Below are positions 46,150 to 57,007 of a stretch of 64,000 nt of DNA, piece after piece. This DNA is from Heterobilharzia americana (Eukaryota > Platyhelminthes > Trematoda > Strigeidida > Schistosomatidae). The notes under the pieces were generated by a model, which was not told the origin of the DNA, searched no databases, and was given only the letters and a program-made list of their open reading frames with translations. Both the position numbers and the translations under genes were made by a program. The number at the start of each line of letters is the position of its first letter. Position 1 is the stretch's first letter. The stretch covers positions 14,376,515 through 14,440,514 of the forward strand of contig OX104131.1 of assembly GCA_944470555.2 (NCBI GenBank). The letters are read 5' to 3'.

Positions 46150-48780
46150 CTTGGGTTCCTAATGGAATATAGGGCTTCAGTACCACATCTCCATTTCACT
46201 CTGTTCTCTGCGGTCTTTTGAGCCTGGCTCCACGACTGCCCACAAGCTTTCATTTCTTCCTCACATCATCTCCTCCATGTCACCCTCAGCTGGGACGCCC
46301 AACTCGTCGTTTCCCCTTTGGATTCTACTTGATGGCCTGGCCCGGCGCGTGATGTCCCCAATCGGTCTTCTCAGTGTATGTCCAATCTAATCCATCTCCA
46401 CTTTCTTCTACTGCATATTTGTTGGATGATAGGTTCTTGGTTGGTTCGTTACCAGCCAGTCAGAGTTCCTTGTTGCTTATTCTTACTATTCTTGCCATCT
46501 GATCTTCAGTATGGAGTGAGCGTAGGCTGCAGCTGTTGATGAATGTCTGTAGTTTGTTGGAAGTGCTTTTCGTGACACGCCAAGTTTCTGAACCATCACA
46601 TAGCAGCACTGACTTGACTGACATTAGTGTTGAAAATCCGGATCTTGTTCACGCTTTATACTGAGTGCAGTAGATCTCCACACTGATTTCAGATTAATGA
46701 AAGTCTGTCTTGCTTTTCGGCTGCCAAGGTGGTAGGTGAAAGAGACTACTTTCTTTAGGTTTCCCCCGTTCATGGTGATTTGTGCTTGTTGTTGGTTGGG
46801 TATCTTCATCACCTCCGTCTTCTCTACATTCACTTGAAGTCCTGTTTTCGCCGCCTCTTCTATCAACTTGTTGGTTTTCGCGTGTAGATCTTCGAGTTTG
46901 TGCAACAAGACATTAGACATAAATCAGCATCATCGGCGAAATCCAAATCTCCTTCAAGGGTCTTTTCATCGGTCCAGTCAGCGTATGCCCATCTTCTCAC
47001 TCCTCACGGTTTGCTGCATGGTCCAGTTGACCGTAATCAGGAAGATCATCGGTGACAGTAGGTGGCAGCCTTGTCTTACTCCTGTCTTTACTTCAAACGC
47101 ATCACTGAGCTTCCTATTGTGAATCACTTGACATGTGGCGTCTTCATATATTTGTTGAATGAGGTTGATAAATGTTTCTCCTCTTTGGTAACTAGCTTTC
47201 CTTCACTATCTTTTATTGGTTTCATCTGCATTAATCTCTTCCCAGATAGCAACCTGGTTATTTGATATAGTGTTGTCAGGTCTCTGTATCTCTTACCTTC
47301 AGCCTGTTCTGCTTCACTTGCCAATGTGTCGTAGAAGTGTCTTTTGTCTTTCCGTGCACTCTTCTTCACTTCTTTGTCCAGTGTAGTGTTTTATAGGTTG
47401 TATTCAGTTCTTCTTTTCTTTGTGCATCCTTGCACTGGTTCATCTTCTGCCTCACCATCTTCCTCTCACTCCTCTATCAGCTTCCATGTGTCCGTCGAGA
47501 TCCATTCCTTGTCTTGTTTCCTCTTCCTTCCTAGTACGGTCATGCAGGTTTCTTTCCACATCTCTTTCAAATAGTTCCAGTGTTCTTCCACGCCCGACCC
47601 TTCAGGGATGTTTCTCAATATCTCCCATTTAGTCCTGATGTCTGACGTGAAGATGTCCTTTGTAGTTTCATCCTTCAGTTCAGTTTCTGTTTCGGGGTGT
47701 TGAACTTTAACTGTGGTGTATCACCAACTTCTTTGAAAGCTTTCAACTTGATTTTGAAGGTGGGTAGTGTGAACCACCTACATCTGTTCCTCTTCTTGAT
47801 CTTGTGTCAAGTAGGCTGCGTCTCCACTCTCTTCACTTTGAGATGAAGTCGGTCTGATTTTCAGTGCAGTGTGTCCATCAGGTGAAGTTCATGTCGCTGT
47901 GTGAATGTCCTTGTGTTTGTACATACTGCCTCCAATCAAGTCGTTGAATGCGCAGAAGTCTCCAAACACTTTTCCATTCTCATTCATTTCACCAAGTGCT
48001 TCTCGACTCATGATTGGTTCTCTTCCTGTGTTGTCCGTTCACAGTTTGGCATTCATGTCGCCCATTAGAATTTTGATGTCGCCAACTGGAGTCGGGTCTT
48101 ATCTAGTACTGATTGCAGTTGTCTGTAGAATTCCTCCTTCTTCTGTTGATCCGCATTATTTGTAGGTGTGTAGAATTGTATGATTGTAACTTTCCTTCCT
48201 TTTGAGTTGAATCTTGCTTTCATGATCCTGATCCTGATCGTGGAGGAGATTGGTTCCCACTGCATGAGAGAGGGCTTTAGATGCTGTTGGGGACATCATG
48301 ATAGCCACAGTCTCAGTGTGCTCGTGGTTTTCATCTGGGTGACCGGAGTAGATTATTGACCCTCCAGTTTGGAGAGTCCACTTCCATTCCATCTGCTTTC
48401 ACAGATTCTAAGCACTTCAATGTGATACCTCTTCATCTCGTTTGCAATCTGGGCAGCCTTAGTAGGTTCACACACGGTGCGGACATTTCATGTCCCCATC
48501 CTTACTTTCGCTTTCATCGAAAGAGCGAAGACACATAGGCCGACTGGCTTCCCGAAGGCTTTCACCAACCGGCGTCATTTCGTCTCTCCGATTCCAGCAA
48601 GGAATAAGTTTTTTTTATTTTGCATATTTTCTTTGTGCTTAGAAGTTTCTTTAGCGACTGGATTGGTCTTACTGGGTAGGGTTGCTAGTCCTATGCCTAA
48701 CCTTCCCTCTTTACCCGGTCTTAGGACCGGCAAGTAACTAGTGAACTAGGTAACTGGGCGAGGTTACCCCATTAGCCATT
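46150..48780 (-). mobile_element. SR2/RTE-like non-LTR retrotransposon, degenerate
   Basis: Minus strand 5' to 3': leader from about 48780; endonuclease with ICESRWNGSG (catalytic Glu) near 48430, then IIYSGHPDENHEHT, VAIMMSPTASKALSHA, ARFNSKGRKVTIIQFYTP, and KKEEFYRQLQSVLDKTR; RT linker 47369-47124 (DKRHFYDTLASEAEQAEG, LSGKRLMQMKPIKDSEGKL); RT thumb 46920-46624 (LIEEAAKTGLQVNVEKTEVM, KKVVSFTYHLGSRKA). The palm with its active site is mostly lost. RTE elements are short, single-ORF endonuclease-RT elements; the order and motifs fit. Confidence 0.82.
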
Positions 48781-48789
48781 GATGGATAT

Positions 48790-49580
48790 TTATGTTTAGT
48801 TGTCACTTTATTTATGATGTACAGCTTTTGAAAATGATTTGTCGAGAAGAATTGTCTAGATTGTCTTTTATTAATTCAAAGTCTTCCAGAACGCGTTTAC
48901 AGTCACCTTCAACTTGACTGGTTACCTCAAGGCCTTTTGCTACTCCCTCAAGGAGGACAAGACTACATTTCTACCTAATCTTTTTGTCTTTAGACTGGAA
49001 ACTAAAAGTTATATTTTTAAATACAGTTAGAATTTCACATGGAAAAAAGGGACTGGATGAATGTTGTTTTCGACAAAAAAGACAAGATGTTTGGGTTGTT
49101 AGTTATGTACACGTAATACCTGCTAGAGCTATTTTGGTTGGTTAAGGCTGGCATTCTCTTCACAGTTGACTTACCTTTGTTATCTAGAAACTTAACATTG
49201 ATAACTCATCATTGTTTTCCTCGTATAAAAGTGATGCTTGGAAAGATTAGGTTGTTCAGCTTTAACAATCAACTGCCACAGTTTTCTAGCAGAACATGGA
49301 TTAATCTTGTATCACTCATCGGCCCTGTTATGATAACGAGTGTTTCTCGTGTAAATTTGGTTGGTATAAATATGCATTCTCTAGATAAAGTGGGGGTTCT
49401 TTTTCCATTTACCCAGATGTATACAATTTAGTTATTTTCTTATCAATGAATTTATTTAATGTAGCAACGATTTAGGGCATCAGTATATGTGACTGTTGAA
49501 TTACCGTGGATGGTGAATGAATTTACCACTTTCCACCGTGTGTTATCTATATTTTCGCTGTATTCCAATATTGTAGATGA
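48790..49580. other. Intronic sequence, no gene seen
   Basis: AT-rich. A 97-codon opening (49138-49431) shows no motif. Confidence 0.4.
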
Positions 49581-49639
49581 CTAGAAGGTATCAGTATGAA
49601 AAAATCTGGATTTTGTCCACGAGCTTTTTAATCTGTAGA

Positions 49640-49740
49640 CTGAAAGTAATTGGCTACTGGTTCGAACCCCACCTCACTTACCAGGATGTAGGTTACTGTC
49701 GACTGCACAAACGTCCATGTAGTCATTAAGTTGCAATTCC
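49640..49740 (+). repeat. Short interspersed repeat, family 2, copy 1
   Basis: TGGTTCGAACCCCACCT (B-box-like), then GTCGACTGCACAAACGTCCA. The second block recurs at 57595-57660 and, more diverged, at 62940-63010. Looks like a tRNA-derived SINE. Confidence 0.5.
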
Positions 49741-49848
49741 ACTTTTCTCTTGTTTCATCTTTGAATAATAATCTATTAAAATTATATTATTTTTACTCAG
49801 TTTCATCTGATTTGTTTCGTCTTCTTATATTCTCTTATTTCTTTATAG

Positions 49849-52800
49849 ATTAACAGTCAAATGTCGAAAAAGTTAGCTGGAAAAATTCATTATTTTCATC
49901 CACCTATCCCATTACTACCGACATATTATTCTTCATCTGGATTACAACATAACAGTAATTTAATGAATAATGAGGATGTTGAAAGTGAACAACAACAAGA
50001 AAACCAGCAACCACAAAAGACAGTTGATTCATCTACTGTTCATGATTATGGTTTTGAACACTTGTTGAATGATCATATCCTAGGGGAACAAGCGTCAGCT
50101 GCATTTTTATGCGGTAAACTGCAAGGTTTACTACGTTGTAATACCTCGAAATTGATGCAGATTGACCACCACAACAATAATAGTACTACTACTGCGACTA
50201 CTGATAGTAGTAATGATATTGATACGAACATTGTTGGCAGTAATTGTAATGATGTTTCACGTCTCATTCAGCAATTGTTTACTAAAGCTGAAAAAGGCCT
50301 AAACAATTGTCATTCAATCGATGAACAGAATAAAGTCATTAAAGAAATACAAGATTTAATTATTTCAGGTATTAAAACTGATATTTCTACACCGTTATCA
50401 TCGTCAGTGGATATAGTGAATGGAATGATAAATGATTCATATACTTCTGCAAGTACTGTTAATACTAATGATAATGGCAACAGATTGTCTTCAAAACGAC
50501 GTAGATTGACAAAAAAGTTATCAACAATACCGACTACTGTTAACGTTGATGATAGTGAGAAAAAAGAACAGCTTCTGCCTGCTACTATCAGAAAACTTCT
50601 TTATCCAACCTGTTATTCATCATCACCATCGCTGTCATTAGTGCATGAGTCGAATGATTCATTCTCCGAACCGGACAATAGTAGACTGTTAGCATCATTT
50701 GATCCATTTGTTATCAGGCTAGCAAGTAGAATTATTAATCCTGATTATCTTGGTAATGGTTTATTGAGTAATGTGAGATCAGATTACTATCACTTTTCTG
50801 CAAATCATTCCTGTCACTCGGATATGATTTTATGGACTTCACCTCAGTCGCAGTCATTATCTATTGGAAGAATATCAAGTTTATTGAAGACTACCGGGGC
50901 AAGAGAATCAGAGCGTTTTTTTACGCTTACTCTTCCATCGACTAATCTGTCATCTAGATCATTTTGTGAACTTGATTCTTGTTTCATTGATGAATCAGGT
51001 GAAAGAATCAGTATAATCGGTCGTTTGTTACCGACTTCAAACAGTAAAAAAAGTGTTGTCTATATGCAAATGAAGGTGAAGGATGTATCGGATTTGTCTA
51101 GCTCAAGCATTGAACACATTCAAATCATACCAGGCTCATCGAAACATTGTGTTACTACTAAAACTGCTATCGCCAGTGTCTGCATGAGTCGATCAATTCC
51201 AGGGGAATGGTGTATGGCTGGAAATTATTTAGACAAAAAGGGTGATCGTAAAGCTGCTATCTACTTGTATAATTGTAGTGACAGCAAATTACCCATATGG
51301 TCCGGTTATGTGAACCTAGGTAACTATACAGAAGCTATAGCGAAAGAAAATGCTATGTGCTTACAAAGCACTGCATCATCATCATCATCGTGGCCTAAAA
51401 AAGATCCAGTTCAACTAGACATTGAATCTTATTGTCAGTATTCAACACGAAAGCTCCGCTTATTTCAGCATCACTCCAGTCATTATTGGTTACGTGTAGG
51501 ATTTGGGAGTTATCCCGGTGAATTGTGTCTGACAACTACACGTCGTATTCTGGTATTCGATACGCGTGCCCCATTGTCACTATCATCAAATGCTTATCAA
51601 CTGTTAAACATTGCAGAAAAGTCTTCTCAGTTCAATTCAACTGACTATATCACATATTGTTCACCAAAGTGGATGGGTGATGTATATATATTAGCCGGGG
51701 GTTATTATAGTATGTTTCTATTGGATAAACGTATGCCTAATCGAACTGTACTACATTGGTCGCATAATCTTACAAAACCTTTAGCTCATCTTCATTGGAC
51801 CAAGGTAGAAAGTCGATATCAATCAATGTATAATGATATTCCACAATTTCTAGTTTCCATGACTTCTCAGTACGCTTCAGATATGTCAACATTTGGCATG
51901 AATTTCAATTCCGCCTCAGGTCCTCAGTATGTTGGCCCGTGTTTGTCCGGTATGCCGTTAACAAGTCTAGTCACATCATTCCCACCGAGTAATACATTCC
52001 AGTCAAGTAGTCAGAATGCATTGTTTAAAACACGTCTACAAAGTTCCGTTTGTGGTATCACATCCTACTATTATCCCTTGCCAACAGATGATGGTAAAAA
52101 TCAATTTCACACATTATTACTCACATCTTACGGTGATCTATTCGATTATTGTGCCTATCTACAGGACCAAACGACAATCATGATAATATTCATCAGCATA
52201 ATATGATCGAGGATTATGAAGCTAACGCTCAGACAGTTGTTACCAACTGGTTGTCAGAACTTTGTTGTCGACCACAGGATAATAAGCCTTGTCAAGAAAA
52301 CAACAACACACAAGTGTCTGTAAATCCTCAAGGTTCTTTAAATCTATCCAAAGTTATTGACGAAGAGTTGTCATCAACTGACTTGGATAGTGAGCTTGCT
52401 GACTTTGAGAATATCAGTAGCAAGATTAATGGTAATCAGCACTTTTCTATCCATCATTTGAATTTATCCACCTGTTCTACAGACTCTTCAAAATATCTAC
52501 TTAAAGATTTAGAAGCCATATGGAACTACGATGAAGCTTACAAAGAAGAGAATAAAAGTAAAAATTCATCACAGTTCGCTTCCATATTCCTCGACGATTT
52601 ATCAGATGAGCGTATGTTAGAGGAAGAGAAACGGCAAAAAATGATTAATGAATCTCATGGTGATGAGTTTAATCACCTGTTAGACAAATTAAAAAATCGA
52701 TACATGAATAGTTTTCCAACGCATAGCTATGAAGTCAATGGTGGTAATGTTGACAATCGATGGCCATGTGCTTTATCACCATCCCCCGTACCTGGTCCTT

Positions 52801-52883
52801 CTTTTTCTTCACTGCCTTCTCAAGATAAATTGCCATCTTCAAGTGGTCAATCCGAGTATTTTACCGCTGAGGAATTTTGTTAG
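49849..52883 (+). CDS. TAF1C: TAF1C-like, RNA polymerase I SL1/TIF-IB subunit (main exon, one frame break)
   Basis: TAF1C is the beta-propeller subunit of the TBP complex that loads RNA polymerase I at rDNA promoters. The exon starts in phase 0 (INSQMSKKLAG...). Evidence is a row of family blocks in the propeller half: YWLRVGFGSYPGELCLTTTR and ILVFDTRAP (51490-51570; TAF1C has a HPRxL...GVKxLDT block), YSMFLLDKRMPNRTVLHWSH (about 51705-51764; human LYLVDERLPLVPMLKW), LLLTSYGDLFDY (52119-52150), and TVVTNWLSELC (from about 52230; human QWLKALL). The first 220 codons are Asn/Ser/Thr-rich, low complexity. Frame 1 ends at a TGA at 52204, while frame 3 is open from 52165 to the stop at 52883 and continues the protein; a single missing base in AAA at 52169-52171 would explain it. 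Joined with exon 1, about 1,070 residues, longer than human (about 870). An ATTAAA signal is at 52969. Confidence 0.75.
52133..52164 (+). other. Alternative explanation of the frame break: 32-bp intron
   Basis: GTGATCTATTCG ... CTATCTACAG is a GT-AG segment of 32 bp that would also restore the frame (TAC G|GA CCA AAC). It would delete the conserved GDLFDYCAYLQ block, so I favour a one-base indel, but 30-34 bp introns do occur in this genome (see ATP5PB). Confidence 0.25.
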
Positions 52884-52968
52884 CAAATGGTACATTTTAT
52901 GCTGTAAAGTGCTTTTTTTTTCTCGATTTTCTTTTTTTTTTGTATAAATATTTTGTACTGTTAATTGG

Positions 52969-52974
52969 ATTAAA
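52969..52974 (+). terminator. Poly(A) signal of the TAF1C-like gene
   Basis: ATTAAA 86 bp after the stop, following a T-rich tract. It is the only near-consensus signal before the next gene starts. Confidence 0.5.
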
Positions 52975-53089
52975 GAAAAATAGAATATTTTCCTCATGAT
53001 AGATTTCGTCTTCTTTTCGATTTAACGTTGTAAATACACCAGAGATCACTCTCTTTTATTATTATTTTCTAAAATTAAAAATTATCTAT

Positions 53090-53101
53090 TTTCCTTCAAA
53101 G
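53090..53101 (+). promoter_or_regulatory. Possible trans-splice acceptor before INTS5
   Basis: TTTTCCTTCAAAG ends 41 bp before the INTS5 ATG and has the pyrimidine-AG form used for spliced-leader addition in trematodes. Confidence 0.35.
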
Positions 53102-53142
53102 GATGATGAACACACTGTGTCTCTGTCTACGGTAAAAACAGT

Positions 53143-53571
53143 ATGGTTTCATTGGGAAATCATTGGAAACGCTTTATATCAGCCTGTACCACTCCGTCTG
53201 CTAATGCCACTATTGGAAGTGGTTCTGTAACATCATCTGCTGGAATTGTTAGCAATGCTGGTTCAGCTGCTGCGGCTGGTGCTGGTGGTACACCGTCGAC
53301 ACAAAATTCCCTACAGAAATCACCAGTTGAATGGCAGTGTCTAAATGAAACTGTTAATACCCTTTTAAAAGGATGTCCAGTATCACGTTTAGCTATTTTA
53401 GACCATTTAGCACCGTTGTACGTTGAATACTTTGTTACTTGGTGGCAAATAAATTCTACATCCTCGTCGAATAGACCCCAAGAGACCGGCAATGCAACTG
53501 TTCGTAATTTGAGTTATGAAAGTCAGAATTTAAATAAAGCTGAAGTTGTATTACGTGATCTCTTGAAGACG
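53143..53571 (+). CDS. INTS5: INTS5-like, Integrator complex subunit 5, exon 1
   Basis: INTS5 is a scaffold subunit of Integrator, the nuclear complex that cleaves snRNA and paused Pol II transcripts. 143 codons, ending exactly at codon boundary before GTAAGT. The start LGNHWKRFISACT and, after a Ser/Ala/Gly-rich loop, TVNTLLKGCPVSRLAILDHL and LYVEYF parallel human INTS5 [20 protein letters not shown]. Upstream ATGs at 53103 and 53106 run into a stop, so 53143 is the first usable start. The gene continues at 56237. Confidence 0.62.
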
Positions 53572-53654
53572 GTAAGTAACAGGTGGATTTTAATTTGTAT
53601 TCATGTTTTAATACACTGTATGTGAAGTACTACATTTTATGTTGATGTATGTGT

Positions 53655-53998
53655 AGATGTGTGATTGCTAAAGTCGTTGTACTAGCCATCGGTGAGCATT
53701 TGGCCTTACACCTGAATTGGTTGATCCTATAGGTTACGGGTTCTTGTTAGGACTTCGGCAAATCCCTGTTGGGGCAAGTCCATCAGTGAGCACTAGACAG
53801 TAATTCAATTGGGGGTGGGGGAGGGTGGGGTGGGGTTGAAATCTGTCATCCCACTTCTGTCAGTTCATAATATAGCTCTATCTTTGCATGTATACTGCTT
53901 ACGAGTCTTATACTAAGACGAAACATCTATTCAGTGCTCTCACTTTTTCAGTAGTTCTCTGATCGATGTCATTCTGTGATGAATACTACCTTCAAAAT
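53655..53998 (+). repeat. SM-alpha-like SINE with degenerate hammerhead core, copy 2
   Basis: Core near 53888-53928: CTTACGAGTCTTATACTAAG then ACGAAACA. The GAAAC half is intact, the CTGATGA half is not. The end GTGATGAATACTACCTTC repeats in copy 3. A G-rich tract lies inside the unit. Confidence 0.65.
53810..53837 (+). other. G-quadruplex-prone tract
   Basis: GGGGGTGGGGGAGGGTGGGG, continuing TGGGG: five G-runs of three or more separated by single bases, on the coding strand of INTS5 intron 1. Confidence 0.6.
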
Positions 53999-53999
53999 C

Positions 54000-54946
54000 A
54001 ATCAATCCTCACAAACCACTAATTGGAACAGAGACGTTTTTATAGAATCCTAATACTGCTTTGAATGTTCCATTTTACAAATTAATAATTGGCATACATC
54101 GTATTAGTCTTCCTATAGGATTATAGAATTACAAAACTACTATCTTAAACTGTTAAGATAAGGTTGAAGAATGAATAAATCTGTGCTACTAGGATCTGTT
54201 GTGTCATGGCTTAAGCTACACTATTCAACTAGTGATACCTCATTTCGTTTGACTTCAATAGACAGGGATACGGTTCTTCAAATGGCTTAACCAAACAGTC
54301 AACAACTCCTTACATTGATATCACATCTTGACGTTTTCATTGTGAAGTTTATCTTTTGGTAATCTTTGTGTTTGAATCTGATAATAATTCTAAGTTCAGC
54401 GGGGTTGTACATGTTAGTTTTGTTATAGGGAGGGAGAGCATACGTATCCTTTGTCAATTATTATTCACTTCTTCTTTGTGTGCTCTTTTGAAGTGTAGAA
54501 ACTTGAATTTCGGCGCTTCTTTCAATAATTTCACACTGGTTTGTGTTTCTTATGTCCAACACTCATATGTTCTCATATATGATATCTCTTATTACTTTAT
54601 AAAAGCAGGTGATCAGGTTCATATAGTATACTCAGAATAGTCGTATGATGTTACATTATTGATTACCTGCACTCAAACTGGGTTGCAATCAATCAGACTT
54701 ACCACTGACACTATTTTATTTTGTATCATCTGCTGAAAGAGGACTGTTGCTTATAATACGAGTGACCTAAACAATGTGAATGAAGTATAGTGGATAATTA
54801 GTCAAGGTTAAAAATGAAAACCATTCACTATGCAACCAATCATTTCTTAGTGGTGCATGTAAGCTTGCCTTTTTTGTCCACTACGACAGTTTCTCCTATC
54901 ATGTGTTTCATTACTGATTGTAAGTTATTTGCCTGGCATAGATAGC

Positions 54947-54950
<4 letters not shown>
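54000..54950. other. Intronic sequence, no gene seen
   Basis: AT-rich; a 94-codon opening at 54356-54640 is hydrophobic low-complexity translation without a homologue that I recognise. Confidence 0.4.

Positions 54951-54952
<2 letters not shown>

Positions 54953-55020
<68 letters not shown>
54953..55020. repeat. (TA)n microsatellite
   Basis: About 33 TA units ending just before a SINE copy. Confidence 0.95.
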
Positions 55021-55023
<3 letters not shown>

Positions 55024-55330
55024 GAACCTGTAAGCAGTGCACACCTATGACGCCGCAGTGGATCGGACTCACGACTTTCTGGTCTCGCGGTGAAAGCGTT
55101 AATAATTCAGCCACTGGGTCGGAGTTCGATTATCCAAAGTTTCTTGCTTCTGTCAGTTCGCGATATAGTGCGACCATCCGCCAAGATCTTCAATTGACAT
55201 CCACTTCAATCCCGACTAGTTGACCCAAAAGTCATGGGTGCGTACTTCTGGGGAGTCCCATACTAGGGCAAAACGACTGTTCAGTGGTTCTTCAACGGTC
55301 TGATGTCAGCCCATGATGAATACTACCTTA

Positions 55331-55336
<6 letters not shown>
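55024..55336 (+). repeat. SM-alpha-like SINE with degenerate hammerhead core, copy 3
   Basis: tRNA-like head (GCCACTGGGTCGGAGTTCGA resembles box A and box B), then GTCAGTTCGCGATATAGTGC, then a core at 55235-55280 reading CTGGGGAGTCCCATACTAGG and GCAAAACG. Both catalytic boxes carry substitutions. Ends ATGATGAATACTACCTTAAA directly against (AT)n. Confidence 0.75.

Positions 55337-55386
<50 letters not shown>
55337..55386. repeat. (AT)n microsatellite
   Basis: About 24 AT units at the 3' end of SINE copy 3, probably grown from its A-rich tail. Confidence 0.95.
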
Positions 55387-55389
<3 letters not shown>

Positions 55390-55597
55390 GACAATGATCA
55401 CGGGTGAGCAACCGAATTCATGTGGTGCGCATTAGTAGATGTTAGATTACCGTGACGCTGAGCATCTTAGCGTGGTGACCACACTGTAAATACGGTCGAT
55501 AGGATTTGGTCTGCACTCAGGACTAGATAACATGAAATTGGTCGCTCTCCCGTGACCAATCAATAAGTGTAACCTAATCCTACGGGAGGTCAATCGC

Positions 55598-55673
55598 GGC
55601 CTGAATAGCTCAGTGGTAAAGTCGCCGACTACATCACTGGGTGACGCAAGTCCGAATCTCAGGAGGGGCATCA
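55598..55673 (+). repeat. tRNA-like segment (SINE head or tRNA relic)
   Basis: GCCTGAATAGCTCAGTGG matches a tRNA D-arm/box A, and 30 bp on GCAAGTCCGAATC resembles box B. The acceptor stem does not pair cleanly, so it is not a functional tRNA gene. Confidence 0.5.
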
Positions 55674-55779
55674 GTTCTGTCGAGGTTGCAGATACACCTT
55701 GCTGACGAGTGCCAAGAAGCACAAAGCTTTGGTCCATGGCTTCCTGTCGCTCGCCTCTTACCAACTATAGTGAAAAATG

Positions 55780-56230
55780 AGAAATTCTGACCTCAAAATT
55801 TTGATTCATTTGTTTATCAGTAACATTGTTATAAAAACTGATGGTTTTTGATTTTACCTTGAAACCAGTAAGAAAGGAATGCATACTTCAAAATAGCTGT
55901 GTTATATAATGTGGTCATATGCAGGTTTGTGCATTAGACAATGAGCCATAATTACTGTATGAAGGTCGACAATAATTCTACGTGGTTGCCGAAACACTCA
56001 TCGGGGGAGTTGGATACAATGTCACGACCCACTGGTTAAAAGTCAATTATCTGCGTCAATGAAAAATAGCTATAGAGAATATGGTTTATAGAAAATTTCT
56101 TGTTTCTTCCAACCATTTAGTTGTCAATGAGTGAACGTAAAATGATCACTACATCTTCACCATTTTTTCTATTTTGTCGTTCATTCTAATCTCTGAAGAT
56201 ATTGCTTATATTACTTTCAATGTTTAATTT
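55780..56230. other. Intronic sequence, no gene seen
   Basis: AT-rich end of INTS5 intron 1. Confidence 0.5.
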
Positions 56231-56236
56231 TTCCAG

Positions 56237-57007
56237 ATTCATGAACTCATCATTCAAGACGGTACAAGTGATCATTTCTTTGCAGCAGTCTGTTCTTGGT
56301 GTCTTGTTTTAATTAGACCGGTGTGTACAGCTGCACCAACTCAACTTTTATCGAATTTAATGGACTTGCTTAGGTCGCCTAATCGTCATTCAGATAACGC
56401 AAAGTTATCTTCAACATCCGCTAGAAATATTCATGGTACGCGTTTAACTGACCGAGTAGCACTGGCAAAGTCTAAGTTGAAGAATGCTTTAAATACTGAT
56501 AATTCAGCGGCTACTACTAGTGATAATAAATCGAACAATAACAAAGGAGTTAACTATCAACGTACTGGGAAACACAAATCAGATCATCAATTAATTATAG
56601 TTTCGGATTCGGACTCCTCCTCAAACTCGACTAGTGATGAAGATAATGAAGAAGACGTTGATGAAGGAGAAGTAGCAAGTGAAGATATACAAATGGCTTC
56701 TGATAGTATTCACAATACTGGGAATAATGAAACCGGTGAGTCGAAGCCGTCATTTACAAATTTAGACAATCGAGATCAAACTACTGATATTAAATCGAGT
56801 AGCAATAAGCGAAACGGTCAAATACGTTTTGGAGTGGGAAAACTAGATTCTTCTTCTGGCTTACCGATTAAAGGGGATTCTGTCAGTGATCATACAGTCA
56901 ATCTGGATTTAAGTCCAACTTCTGCTGTAAATCAACAAATATTAGGACTTTGGGTCAAGTGTCCTGTGGTTGTTGATCTTTTGAACATCACGTGTGATTG
57001 TCTATTG
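56237..57007 (+). CDS. INTS5: INTS5-like, exon 2
   Basis: 257 codons, phase 0 at both ends. The start IHELIIQDGTSDHFFAAVCS continues exon 1 (RDLLKT) in the pattern of human INTS5 [20 protein letters not shown], and the end QQILGLWVKCPVVVDLLNI parallels [20 protein letters not shown]. Between them sits an insert of about 150 residues that is Ser/Asn/Asp-rich with an acidic run (SDEDNEEDVDEGEVASED), absent from the vertebrate protein and probably disordered. Donor is TTG|GTAGGT. Confidence 0.62.

Larger units (their letters stand above)
42255..49848 (+). other. TAF1C intron 1, 7.6 kb, transposon-filled
   Basis: Donor GTAATC at 42255 and acceptor TCTTATTTCTTTATAG ending at 49848. It contains a hammerhead-type SINE (43080-43535), a CT microsatellite, a Penelope-like piece and an SR2/RTE-like element. 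Confidence 0.6.
53572..56236 (+). other. INTS5 intron 1, 2.7 kb
   Basis: GTAAGT donor and TTTAATTTTTCCAG acceptor. It contains two hammerhead-type SINEs, two AT microsatellites, a tRNA-like segment and a G-rich tract. Confidence 0.65.

Noticed and set aside
52149..52883. Separate second gene after the 781-codon frame
   Set aside because: It overlaps the first frame, starts at TTG, and continues the TAF1C protein (WLSEL block). One gene with a frame break is simpler.
54911..55114. Tyr-Ile repeat protein
   Set aside because: Translation of the (TA)n microsatellite.
55598..55673. Functional tRNA gene
   Set aside because: A- and B-box words are present but the acceptor stem does not pair and the anticodon arm is not evident.
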